A DNA stretch of 32,272 nucleotides from an uncultured Prevotella sp. (GTDB taxonomy: Bacteria; Bacteroidota; Bacteroidia; Bacteroidales; Bacteroidaceae): assembly GCA_905236875.1 (NCBI GenBank), contig CAJOQT010000071.1, positions 1 through 32,272 of the forward strand, written 5' to 3'. Below the pieces are notes generated by a model, which searched no databases, was not told the origin of the DNA, and worked only from the letters and a program-made list of their open reading frames with translations. Positions 18,569 through 28,700 of this stretch are shown here, piece after piece (positions within the stretch are counted from its first letter, which is position 1; each line of letters opens with the position of its first letter). The position numbers and the translations under genes are program-made.

Positions 18569-20875
18569 TTATCGGATGATGATTTTACGACCTTGGTAGA
18601 TATAGATGCCTGCTGCGGTAGGCTTGCCCTGAATGGAGCGTCCGTCGAGCGTATAGTACTGTTGTGTTGTCGAAGAGGACAGGTCAGCGGGAGAACCATT
18701 AACCGCGTTGATAGCTGTGGTTTCACCCTGCTTGCAGGCTGGTCCGAAGCCGCCCATCATGTTCGCTGCACGTACAGAATAGGTGCCGGAGGTGCCGTCG
18801 ATGGTATAGCTGGCTGTTGTCCCGTCAACGATGTCAACGAACTGTGCATCACGTTCGATGAGGAAGGCCTTTGCGCCCTCGTTTGTCGTCCATGTAAGTG
18901 TATTGCCGTTGAGCTGACAGGTGGTCACGAGCACCTGACGGCAGTCCTCATCGGGTGTCCAGTCTGGAAAGACATTGCGCAGTTCAAAGCGACTTGTCTC
19001 CGAAGGTTGTAGGATAGTCTCGTAGGTTGCGCTGTTGCTGGCGGTGAATGTGAGCACGTTTGAAGCAGGACTGACTACGTTGCCTTGTTCGTCAAGCGTG
19101 TTATACTCATAGAACAGCATGGCAAAGCTGTCACTGCTGGACTGTATGCCCTTGGTGCCGACGCGTAGCGTGTAGTCAGGTTCTCTGACCACAGCATAGT
19201 TGTCGGTTGCCTTTCCACTGGTCTGGTCATTGCCCAGGCGCTTCGCTGCATCGGCAGAAAGAACGGAATTGAGGAATGCCATCTTGGGATATCCTCTCCA
19301 TCCTCGTCCGAAGTCCCAAGTCTTTGACTTGCAGTCGATATAGCAGTTGTTGAAGATATAGCCATGTCCTCCTGGCTGGTCGAAGTCTTCGACGATGGTG
19401 TAGGGTGCACCGATATGTGTATCGCCTTTGTATTCTCCCTGACTGGGCTGACGGTTGACACACATCAGTCGGCAGTCATTGAAATAGACGTCACCACGTC
19501 CGCAGATGTAGTCAACAGTACCATGGAACTCTGAGGTTTCGAAATACAGCTGGCCGTAGTCGGTATTAGAGTAGTAAGTATCCTGACGGGAGATAAGTCG
19601 CATGTTTTTGCCGATGGTGTGGTGCCCCTTGTCCATCAGGGCTGCTGCCTGTCCGTCGTTGCCACCGTAGGCATAATTGTTCTGGAGCGTGAAGTCCTGC
19701 AGGTAGGTTCCCGTTCCAAAGATGACAATAGGTGCCGTACGACTGACACTGGCCATGGTGGGCTGTATGTGTATGGTCACTCCTTCGGTGCTTTGTCCTA
19801 TTAGTGAGATGTTGTCGGCCGTGATGGTGTCACGTCCGTAGGGATCGGCTCCTGATTCCGGGTTTTTGTATGTTCCGTAGTCGTAGTCCCCGTTTTTGAG
19901 GAAAATGAAGCGACGGGTGGCACTTGGGGAACCGTTGATTTCTTTGATGGCGGTGCGCAGTTCGTCGATATTGCCGACCACGATGTAGTCGCCGACCATC
20001 AGACTTTGCTGGGTGGCGTAGGTAGCCACGATGTCGGTATTGCCAACGATGGCAAAGGAATAGCTGTCGCTGGTGGAGAGTATCTTGCCCGTTGGGGTCT
20101 GCCAACCCGTAAATATATAGCCGGATGTTGGCTGTTGGGTCAGCGTAACCTGCGTATGGCTGTCGTATTCTGGACCTGCAGGATTAGCGGTCACCGTGCC
20201 TGCACCCTCAGGACTGACGCTTACATTCAAGGTATAGCGCAGGGTCTGTCCAACAGTACCGAACAGCGTTCCCTCTATGATGACATCGCCAAGAGAGAGT
20301 CCTTTATCGGCAGCCACGTCGAAGTTATAGATGTTGATGCTAAGTCCGAACTGTTGCTCGCTGGCTGCTGTTCCTGTGAGGTCGTAGCTATAGGATGACA
20401 CGTTGCCGGCTCCTGAGCCTGCACCACGATTGGGACGGATGCCGGTTGCAAGTGTTTTTACGGCATTGTCGCAAATCCACGTTGCATCGAAGTTTCCCTT
20501 GTCGGTCTTCCAGCGGAAGGCCTTGAAGCTGACCTTGGTCGGCGTGAAGGCAATGCCGTTCCTGAGCGTGATTAGGAATCGGACGGCATTGGCATCTGAA
20601 GCACTGTTGGTCTTCGTCTTCACAGGAAACATGGTTTGTGTGATGCCTTCTATCTCAGAGGTTTTGGCCACAGGACTGTTCAGTCCGGATCCTGCCGTAA
20701 TCTCTACCTTCTCGATGAACTGATAAGCTGTTTCTGGATATAATGACGGAGCCTCCGTAATCGTTCCCTCGGTCAGCGACCAGCTGATGACGGAGGACAT
20801 GTTGTCGGCTGTCTGGGCGTTTGCTGACAGCAGTAAGCCGACAAGCATCGTGGCGATAAGAACTGTCCTTTTCAT
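18569..20875 (-). CDS. Pectinesterase (CE8) with N-terminal accessory and bacterial-repeat-like domains
   Basis: SRQDTYYSN, GTVDYICGRGDVYFNDC, WDFGRGWRGYPKMAFLNS pectinesterase motifs; VSVSPEGAGTVTANPAGPEYDSHTQVTLTQQPTSGYIFTGW repeat domain. Confidence 0.88.
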   Translation of the reverse strand: MKRTVLIATMLVGLLLSANAQTADNMSSVISWSLTEGTITEAPSLYPETAYQFIEKVEITAGSGLNSPVAKTSEIEGITQTMFPVKTKTNSASDANAVRFLITLRNGIAFTPTKVSFKAFRWKTDKGNFDATWICDNAVKTLATGIRPNRGAGSGAGNVSSYSYDLTGTAASEQQFGLSINIYNFDVAADKGLSLGDVIIEGTLFGTVGQTLRYTLNVSVSPEGAGTVTANPAGPEYDSHTQVTLTQQPTSGYIFTGWQTPTGKILSTSDSYSFAIVGNTDIVATYATQQSLMVGDYIVVGNIDELRTAIKEINGSPSATRRFIFLKNGDYDYGTYKNPESGADPYGRDTITADNISLIGQSTEGVTIHIQPTMASVSRTAPIVIFGTGTYLQDFTLQNNYAYGGNDGQAAALMDKGHHTIGKNMRLISRQDTYYSNTDYGQLYFETSEFHGTVDYICGRGDVYFNDCRLMCVNRQPSQGEYKGDTHIGAPYTIVEDFDQPGGHGYIFNNCYIDCKSKTWDFGRGWRGYPKMAFLNSVLSADAAKRLGNDQTSGKATDNYAVVREPDYTLRVGTKGIQSSSDSFAMLFYEYNTLDEQGNVVSPASNVLTFTASNSATYETILQPSETSRFELRNVFPDWTPDEDCRQVLVTTCQLNGNTLTWTTNEGAKAFLIERDAQFVDIVDGTTASYTIDGTSGTYSVRAANMMGGFGPACKQGETTAINAVNGSPADLSSSTTQQYYTLDGRSIQGKPTAAGIYIYQGRKIIIR

Positions 20876-20883
20876 TGTCTGAT

Positions 20884-22917
20884 TTAATTGTTGATAAGCG
20901 AACCGTTGAGGGAGTAACGCTTGCCGTTATGTTCGATGACAACGCGACCGTTGCTCATGTACTTGCGAGGTTTGAGCACAGAAGAGGCCCCGTCGGGTAA
21001 GCTGTTGAGCATGGTGGCGTTCGTTTCTGGACGCTCGTAAGGACCGATGTCACGGGCAGAACCCGTAATGGTCCGCTGCAGGAACGGAAATTCGGCAATG
21101 AGGTCGGCAGGGATGTCATAGTCGGCATTTCCCCCGTCTATCATCTTACTGTCGGCAGCCAGGCGTCCGAACTTACGAGGCAGTCCGCCGTAGATGTCAC
21201 GTGGCCTTAAGGCTTCGTCTTCGTCAAGCGAGATGAAGTCATCGCGGCCGATTCCTGTTACGAGATGGTTGGACCAGCCGTTCTTCGACATCGGTGTGGT
21301 GATGGCGTTGTAGTCATCATAGCCTACGTCAATCTCCTGCTTGCCCAGACAGATGTTGTTGTAGAAGAACGTGTTGGCATTGGAGCCGCCGCCTTCAAAC
21401 ATATAGTCGTAACTGTTGTCAAAGGCTAGACAGCCAATGAGTACATGTCCGTCCTTATGGCTGTTGCAGTCGAAACCCTTGACAGAACTGCTGTTGTTAC
21501 ATCCGAAGGCAATGCAGTTGTAGGCATAGTGGATGCCCTTCGACGAGCCGCCGGTACCGTTGCCTCCCAGTTTGATGCCGTTACCGTTGCCGGAGAAAGA
21601 CATGGAACTGCTCTTCTTGATATAGTCCTTGACCCAGAGGTGGTCGGCTGCCTTTCCAGACTCCCAACCCCAGCACTCGACGAGGATGACGCTGAAGTCT
21701 GTCTCGAAGAGGTCCCAGGCATCGTCGCTGTTATGCCAGGCACGGCAGCGTATGAAGCGGTTGCCAATGCCGTTGTGCATCTTGCATGCAAAGCCGTCAG
21801 CATCTGAGCCATAGTTGGAGTCGTAGTCACAGTTATGGTGGGAGTCACAGTCGATGATGTCATTATAGGCACAATAGCTGCCATCGTTCTGACTGATGCC
21901 GGGGAAGGTGTCGCTGAACTTGTGGCCGAAGCCCAGTTGCAGACCGGTATCGAGGTTATAGGAGAACTCGCAGCGCTCAATACGGTTGTGTGAGCCTTCG
22001 AGCTTGATGCCGTTATCGGCAGCATGTGTGATGTGAAGTCCGAAAAGCCACCAGTAGTCACCAGTGATGGTGATGCCACGCTCTCCGATGCGCTCATTGG
22101 TCAGTCCGTTGACGAAGTCGAACACGGGCTGTTCGCCGTCATAACATCTTATGACAATAGGTTGTGAGGCTGTTCCGGAGTTTTTGATGCGTACCGTGAA
22201 CTTACCGTCACTCTGCACTTTCTGCAGATATGTTCCTCCGCGACATACGATATGGGTGCCGGCTGTTGCTGCATTGACGGCTTTCTGCAGGTCGAACCAG
22301 GGATTTTCCAACGAACCGTCACCTGTCTGATCATTACCGTCTGGTGCGATGTAGATGATGTTTGTGGGGTTGGGGAATGGAGTTGTTGGAATCCATGCGC
22401 CTTCTGTAATATAGGTGGGATCGTCCACTTCTGGCAGCGTGTTGACAGACTTGATGATGATCTTTGATACATACGTGTTGCTGGAACTGCCCACGAAGCG
22501 GAAACGTACGTTCGTCACTCCATCGAGTCCCGTCTTGGCACTATATGACTTCGCCCCGGAACCGCCGGAAGATATCTGGTCAAGCTGCTGCCATGCACCG
22601 TAATTGATAGAATAGCTGATAGTCAGCTTGTTGCTGCCACCTGAACCCCATTCAACGGTAATCTTACCGGGATCATCAAGAGCAGGTGTAATGAGATAAG
22701 AGGAATTGCCGCTGTTGAATGTGAACTGCTTCACGCCATTGTTCTCCTTAAGCTCCATCTTCAACGCCTCCCAGTCGCCGGAAGGCAATGAAAGGGTTTC
22801 CGCATTGTTCATGCCGTATTTTCCTTTAGGCAGTGAGGAAAAGTCCTCGGAAAAGTCTGCTGCCTGTGTACTGAAGGCACACACCAGCAAACAAACGATA
22901 GTAGTTAGTCTTTTCAT
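20884..22917 (-). CDS. Pectate lyase family PL9-like protein with N-terminal jelly-roll-like domain
   Basis: Signal peptide; GSDADGFACK, NSDDAWDLF, NGNGIKLGGNG, KGFDCNSH motifs. Confidence 0.85.
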   Translation of the reverse strand: MKRLTTIVCLLVCAFSTQAADFSEDFSSLPKGKYGMNNAETLSLPSGDWEALKMELKENNGVKQFTFNSGNSSYLITPALDDPGKITVEWGSGGSNKLTISYSINYGAWQQLDQISSGGSGAKSYSAKTGLDGVTNVRFRFVGSSSNTYVSKIIIKSVNTLPEVDDPTYITEGAWIPTTPFPNPTNIIYIAPDGNDQTGDGSLENPWFDLQKAVNAATAGTHIVCRGGTYLQKVQSDGKFTVRIKNSGTASQPIVIRCYDGEQPVFDFVNGLTNERIGERGITITGDYWWLFGLHITHAADNGIKLEGSHNRIERCEFSYNLDTGLQLGFGHKFSDTFPGISQNDGSYCAYNDIIDCDSHHNCDYDSNYGSDADGFACKMHNGIGNRFIRCRAWHNSDDAWDLFETDFSVILVECWGWESGKAADHLWVKDYIKKSSSMSFSGNGNGIKLGGNGTGGSSKGIHYAYNCIAFGCNNSSSVKGFDCNSHKDGHVLIGCLAFDNSYDYMFEGGGSNANTFFYNNICLGKQEIDVGYDDYNAITTPMSKNGWSNHLVTGIGRDDFISLDEDEALRPRDIYGGLPRKFGRLAADSKMIDGGNADYDIPADLIAEFPFLQRTITGSARDIGPYERPETNATMLNSLPDGASSVLKPRKYMSNGRVVIEHNGKRYSLNGSLINN

Positions 22918-22933
22918 CTTATTATTCTTTTTT

Positions 22934-22991
22934 GTCTGTTGTCCGTTGTCCCTCCCCCTCGGGGGAGCTGGAGAGGGGTCTGTCCGTTGTC
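22934..22991. repeat. GC-rich hairpin flanked by GTCYGTT heptads, between PL1 and PL9 genes
   Basis: GTCTGTT GTCCGTT GTC CCTCCCCCTCGGGGGAGCTGGAGAGGGGTCT GTCCGTT GTC. Confidence 0.85.
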
Positions 22992-22992
22992 A

Positions 22993-24399
22993 TTATTGCT
23001 TAATCATCTTCTCCGTCCTGACAGTGCCGTCAGGTAATGTGTAGCGTACGATGTTGATACCCTTTTGTGGGGCGCTGAGCGGCATGCCCGACAGGGAGAA
23101 GTACTCTGCTTTTTGGTAATACCGTGAATCGGTCATCGGCAGGCGGACGGATGTGCCCGTATTGGCGTAGCCTGTCACGCCCAGACCAACTTCTACCATG
23201 AGGTTGGCTCCAGCACCAGTAAACTCATCGCCTACGATACTGGGTACAAGTTCCATGTCAAAGCCCTCATAGGTGTAGTAGTCGGAAGGAACGAAATAGT
23301 CGGCACCGCCAACCTCAGACTTTACGTCAGCCGCATTGTGGCAGCCGTAGATTTGTAGGTTATAGTCAGGATAACCGTGCTTGGCATCCGTATAGTTCTT
23401 CGACACGACGACACCATCGGCAAACCAGCATTTCTCGGCATAGATGTTACACTTATAGCCGTAGCCGATGCTGTAGTTGTTGCCTGTGTTGGTATAGTAG
23501 CAGTTGACAATGTGAACCTTGCCGAAGCGAACACGCGGGCAGCGTTCCATGCAACCCTCATCCCACCAGCAGTTGGCAAAGGTGGTGTTCAGATGACCTA
23601 CGCTTTCTGCTGCCTTGTCGCTGGCACCCCAGGTGTTGCAATAGCGATGGTCGTTACTGCCTCCGGAGCCGCCGGCCAGTGGTGGGATGCGATAGATGAA
23701 GTGACACCACGTCACACAGACATAGTCGGACTCATGGTTGCAGTCGAAGCTGCTATCCACACCGTCACCAATGGTGCAGTGATCGACCCAGATGCGTTTC
23801 ACACCCTGAAACAGCAGGGCATCGTCGCCATCGACATCGTATGCACCAGCTCCCTGAATAGTCAGGTTGCGAAGGATGATGTTCTCAGAATCAGCACCGC
23901 TGCCGCTGGAGAACTTCATGACGCCGCTGTTCTTTTTCGTGCGGTCCTTGCTGAAGATCCTGGAACCAGGCAGACCAAGTATGGTCTTGTTCTTGACATG
24001 CCAGGTGTGCATCCTCGTGAATTCTATCTCACCCTTGACATAGATGATCATGGGAACGTCACGCTCCTTGGTCACTGGGTCTTTCGTGGTAATGGCTGCC
24101 TCAAACTCGTCTTCAGTAGTGACTACCACTTCTGTGCCGCCTTCGCCACCAGTTACTTCAAAGCCAGGCATGGCGCCCCAGCCGAAGGGACGGTTCAGGT
24201 CGTACAGGCTGAGCGGTGTCTGGGCGATGATGGTTAAAGGCAGAAAAGCCAAAAGCAGAGCCGCTGTCCGCAGTCTGTTGTCGTTCTTGCGTCCCTTTGA
24301 GACCCCCTCCAAACCTCCCCAAGGGGAGACTTTCTGCGCACACGTTTCCCCCCTCGGGGGGACGGAAGAGGGGGCCTGTCTGTTGTCTATTGTCATCAT
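22993..24399 (-). CDS. Pectate lyase family PL1 (with repeat-derived N-terminal extension)
   Basis: DDALLFQGVKRIWVDHCTIGDGVDSSFDCNHESDYVCVTWCHF and RCPRVRFGKVHIVNCYY; signal-peptide-like segment RTAALLLAFLPLTIIAQ preceded by about 40 repeat-encoded residues. Confidence 0.88.
   Translation of the reverse strand: MMTIDNRQAPSSVPPRGETCAQKVSPWGGLEGVSKGRKNDNRLRTAALLLAFLPLTIIAQTPLSLYDLNRPFGWGAMPGFEVTGGEGGTEVVVTTEDEFEAAITTKDPVTKERDVPMIIYVKGEIEFTRMHTWHVKNKTILGLPGSRIFSKDRTKKNSGVMKFSSGSGADSENIILRNLTIQGAGAYDVDGDDALLFQGVKRIWVDHCTIGDGVDSSFDCNHESDYVCVTWCHFIYRIPPLAGGSGGSNDHRYCNTWGASDKAAESVGHLNTTFANCWWDEGCMERCPRVRFGKVHIVNCYYTNTGNNYSIGYGYKCNIYAEKCWFADGVVVSKNYTDAKHGYPDYNLQIYGCHNAADVKSEVGGADYFVPSDYYTYEGFDMELVPSIVGDEFTGAGANLMVEVGLGVTGYANTGTSVRLPMTDSRYYQKAEYFSLSGMPLSAPQKGINIVRYTLPDGTVRTEKMIKQ
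24273..24394. repeat. Head-to-head GC-rich hairpin pair with heptad tails within the PL1 5' coding region
   Basis: GTCTGTTGTCGTTCTTGCGTCCCTT, inverted hairpin unit 24301-24332, forward unit 24344-24377, tail GTCTGTT GTCTATT GTC. Confidence 0.85.
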
Positions 24400-25715
24400 T
24401 GATTGTAAATTTTCTGGGTTTTTGTTGTTCCGTCGCTCATTTGGAATTCAATGATGTTGATGCCTTTCTGCAGGCGACTGATGCGACGTCCGGAAGGGGC
24501 ATAATAGCGAATCGTTGTCACACTTGGTGTACCGGCATCTATGCGCTGCACACCTGTTGTCTCCTGATAGTCCGGATTGCCTCTGGTTACAAGCAGGTCT
24601 TCGTCGAGTGTGGCACCGGCACCGTTCTCGGGATTGGTCAGCACCTCATATACCATGCTGGCAGGAATAACCTTACAGTGATAGTTGGGGTCGTTGTAGG
24701 GATTATAGACTTCTCCTGTGTATCCCTTGCCTATTTCCACTGCATCGTCTTCACCGATACAGCCAGTGATGGTAAAATGGTACAGCTTGTTGTCTTGCAG
24801 GAAATACTTGTTGTGCCCTCTCATATTGCTCTGACCGGTCATCAGGACAGTTCTGGAGAAGTCGCCATTCTCAATATACATCTTTGAACTGTGTCCAATG
24901 CCGATACAATACTGTGCGGGGTCATCAGCCGTTCCGTTTTCCCACAGGCAGTTAGCGATGTGTACCTTGCCGAAGCGGATGCGCGGACAGCGCTGTCCGC
25001 AGCCGTGGTACCACCAGCAGTTGACGAATGTGGCATTCAGATGACCCTCGTCGTCGTTACGGTTGTCGCTGCTTCCCCACATCGAGGAACAGCGGTGGTC
25101 GTCGCTCTCGCCAGCCTTTGGCCAAGGCGCAATGAGATAGGAGAACTTGCACCACGAAATCGTCATATTGTCAGACTTCGTCTTGGCATCCAGGTTACCA
25201 TCCACACCGTCCTGAATGTCACAGTGGTCAATCCAGATGTTTTTCGACTCTACCAGCTGGATGTTGTCGCAGGCCGAGATGTCGTAGGCCCCTGCTCCCA
25301 GCAAGGTGAGATTGCGGAAGATGCAGTTCTCCCAGTTCTGACAGTAGAAGAATCCTGCATAGTCGGCATTGTCGTTGTGGTTGCGGTTGTAGAGAGACGA
25401 GCCGGGCAAGCCGTAGATGGTGCAGTTCTTCACCTTGTCATAGCGCAGCTTCTCGTTGATTTCAATATTTCCGCTGATGAAGATGGTCTTGGATGCCTTA
25501 CCGCCTTTGCAACTCTGCAAGACGGCACGTAGCTCATCCTCTGTTGTGACGACCACAGGATTCTGGTTGTTACTGCCCGTACATTCCATGCCAATGGAGG
25601 CCCAGCCCACAGGACTGTTCTCGTCGTATGGCGACAATTGGGCCTGTGACTGAACTACGCAAAAGAAGCACACAGTCACCAGCATGACCAAACGTTCTAT
25701 TTTATTTGTAATCAT
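24396..25715 (-). CDS. Pectate lyase family PL1
   Basis: Signal peptide MITNKIERLVMLVTVCFFCVVQSQAQ; NIWIDHCDIQDGVDGNLDAKTKSDNMTISWCKF; QRCPRIRFGKVHIANCLW; C-terminal YYAPSGRRISRLQKGINIIEF domain. Overlaps the downstream PL1 start. Confidence 0.9.
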   Translation of the reverse strand: MITNKIERLVMLVTVCFFCVVQSQAQLSPYDENSPVGWASIGMECTGSNNQNPVVVTTEDELRAVLQSCKGGKASKTIFISGNIEINEKLRYDKVKNCTIYGLPGSSLYNRNHNDNADYAGFFYCQNWENCIFRNLTLLGAGAYDISACDNIQLVESKNIWIDHCDIQDGVDGNLDAKTKSDNMTISWCKFSYLIAPWPKAGESDDHRCSSMWGSSDNRNDDEGHLNATFVNCWWYHGCGQRCPRIRFGKVHIANCLWENGTADDPAQYCIGIGHSSKMYIENGDFSRTVLMTGQSNMRGHNKYFLQDNKLYHFTITGCIGEDDAVEIGKGYTGEVYNPYNDPNYHCKVIPASMVYEVLTNPENGAGATLDEDLLVTRGNPDYQETTGVQRIDAGTPSVTTIRYYAPSGRRISRLQKGINIIEFQMSDGTTKTQKIYNQ

Positions 25716-25734
25716 TGTTGTAGTATTTTTATAT

Positions 25735-25770
25735 TCTCTAAACTCTCAAGAGCGGTAGCAAACTCTGAAC
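25735..25770. repeat. Intergenic relative of the argS element (core GCGGTAGCAAACTCT with CTCTAAA-type units)
   Basis: TCTCTAAACTCTCAAGAGCGGTAGCAAACTCTGAAC; 15-nt core 25752-25766 is the exact reverse complement of 13666-13680 in argS. Confidence 0.6.
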
Positions 25771-25773
25771 TTA

Positions 25774-28700
25774 TCACTTGACAATAGCTTTTACGCTACC
25801 CTTAAAACCGTTGTCGCCTTCTACCTTGAGGATGACCATGCCGCTGATGCCCTGTGGCAGGCGGATGGAAGTGGTCTGGCCAGTAAACTGGTGCTGTCCG
25901 ATGATACGTCCCGCAGCGTCGTAGAGCTGTGCACGATAGTCGGACAGTCCGGCAGGACCATTGACGGTTACCAGTAACAGGCCACCCTGGGTCTGGAACA
26001 GCCGGACGCTGTTGGCCTCTGACTCCTGACGGACGACACGGATGCCGCTGGCTATCTCGCCGTCGTACTCGTAGGCACCCAGGTCGGGAGCACTGCCTTC
26101 GTATTCAATGCCTGCCACGTCGATGCCACGGTAGGTCGTGGCAGCCACTGGCGTACCGGCATCAATGAGGAACGACCCCTCTACCAGGTGTGCAAAGGTG
26201 GTTTCCGGCAGTGAGCCGTCCTCGTTACGCTCGGCAATCAGTTCGGCATCGTTTGTGATGTCAACGAACTGCGTGGGGTCAGCTTTCTGGAACTCACAGG
26301 TGACGATGGTCAGATTATCGAGTGTCTCATCAATCTCAAAGCGTCCGTAGAGTCCGTACTTGCCGTGTTCTGTCGGCTTGGGCAGGCCTGTGTTCTTGTC
26401 ACGCTTGTCTGTTGCGTCATTGTCGTTGATGGCAATACAGTTGGTCAGTCGCACCTCGTGACCGCTGGCGATGCTCTCGTAGATGCGGTAGCTATACGAC
26501 TTCTCGCCACACAGTGCCTTCAGTGTCATACCAGTGCAGTTGTTCATGATGATGTCACCGGCATTATGGTTCTGGTCGAATCCCTTGGCCTTGTTCATGA
26601 TGGCAAGACAGCGGTTCATATAGACGTTCATGGCACCCTGGTCGGAGCCGCATTTGTAGCCGTTGCCGTTGCCATCCTCTGCGATGGTGTTCAGGTCAAG
26701 GAATCCGTTCTTGTAGGAGATGCAGTTCTCTATAATGATGGTCATGTTGTCGCCGAAGTTGCCGTCTTTCTTATAGAACACATCCCATCCGTCGTCGCTG
26801 TTGGCCCATGCGCGGCATCCGTAGAAATAGTTGCCGTCGCCTACCGAAAGCTTGGGTGCGAAACCGTCAGCATCTCCCTCACCTTCGTCACAGTTCAGGT
26901 AGGAGTCGCAGTTGATGATGCGGTTGAAGGCACCCAGGTTCTTGATCTGCAGACCCGTGTCACCATTCTTATAGAAGTTACACTGCTCAATGACGTTATG
27001 GTGAGCCTGTTCTGTCAGGTTGACAATGTCGGAACTGCTGCCGCCTGTCGGCTTGTTTCGCTCGATGAGCAGGCCGTTGTCGCTGGCGTTGCAGATGTCA
27101 ATCTTATAGAAATGCCAGTAGGAGCTGGTGAGTCGCACACCCTGATAGGGGTTGTTGGAGTGTGCATGATAGGGCTGGCCCGAGAAGTCGAGTATGGCCC
27201 GTCCGTTGTAGCCGAACAGCTCGATGGGCGCATCCTCCGTACCATTGTGGTTGTCGATGTTGATACGCTTGTCATAGACATACGTTCCGGCCTTCATGTA
27301 GATGCGGTCGCCAGGCTGTGCCAGATCGACAGCCTTCTGCAGGTCGAAGAAGGGATGTTCCTCTGAACCGTCTGCCGTAGCATCGTTGCCGTCGGGTGAA
27401 CACCAGATGACATCACCCAAGATGATGTCTGGCATATCAGGCACCTCGTCCGTCGTAAACTGCTTCTCGTCACCGTACGACGTTCCCTTGTCAGTTATGG
27501 CGTATGCGCGGACAAAGTAGGTGGTGCTTTCTACCAGACTGACGGTCGTAGAGAACTTCATGGCCGGCTTGCTCATTGCTACGCGTGTACCATTATTATA
27601 TGTAAGACCGGCGGAAGTGCCATAGATGACACCAACCTCCGTGAGGTCCAGACCACCGTCGTCTGTTACCAGACCGCCTATACGGTACTTGCTTCCGCTC
27701 TTGGTCACGTCGCTGGTAGCTACAACGGCTAAAGTTGCTTCCGTAGTCTGGAAACTCTTGACCTCACCGTATGCATAGCCGGCATTCGACAGTGCGAAGG
27801 CACGGTAGTAGATGGTCTGACTGGCTTTCAGGCCTGTGATGAGTACAGAGAAGTCGCTTTGTGTGGCATCCTCTGTCTCTACAATGTTGTCAGCCAGTGA
27901 GGGCTGTGCGCTCAGTGACCAGATGATACCTGTTTTTGTGATGGGTTGGTCGCCCGGATCTGCCACTTCACCAGCCACTTCTGCTGTATTCTTGGTGATG
28001 TTCGTGGCACTGCCTGTAACGACGGTAGCCGGAGTTCCAAAGGCCTGCGCATAGACAATCAGGTTATCGATGTCGGCATCACCACTGCCCTCGTTGGCAA
28101 TCTTGATGCGGTTCACGTTGAGGCTTTCCACAGTGACGGTACGCAGAGTGCCGTCTTCGGTGATGGTAGCTTCCGTCCAAGTGGTACCTCCGTCGGTAGA
28201 GGTATAGGCTTTACACGTCTTGCGCATCTGGTTCCAGGTCACCTTCTTCACACCGCTGTTCAGTACCGGCGTGATGACGTAAGTGCCGTTCTTCGGCATA
28301 CGCAGGTTTGCGGTCGAACCATTGACATTGTAGCTGCTGTTGGTCGAGATATAGCAGTTGTAGTATATCCATTCGCCACCCAGCACGTTGAATGTCAGCT
28401 CGGTATTCGCATCTTTTCCTGTTTCATCGGGATAGGTCGTCTGATCTTCAAAGTCCTGAACGAAGTAACGCCCCTCGCTATCGACGGTCTGCTCTGTCTC
28501 TTGACTCAACGTCTTGAACGACTTGACCTCACCGTAAGTCTGTGTGCTACCATACTTGGCGTAGGCTCTGTAATAGACAATGCGGCCAGAGGGCAGACCC
28601 GTCAGGTCCGCAGAGAAGTTCTGGGTAATAGAGGCACAAGAAGCCACATTGTCGCTGATGGTCGGCTCCTTATTCGTAGTGCTCCATGCAAAGCCCACCT

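Noticed and set aside
23377-24237. 286-aa plus-strand ORF opposite PL1
   Set aside because: Complement of conserved PL1 motifs; composition typical of antisense frames.
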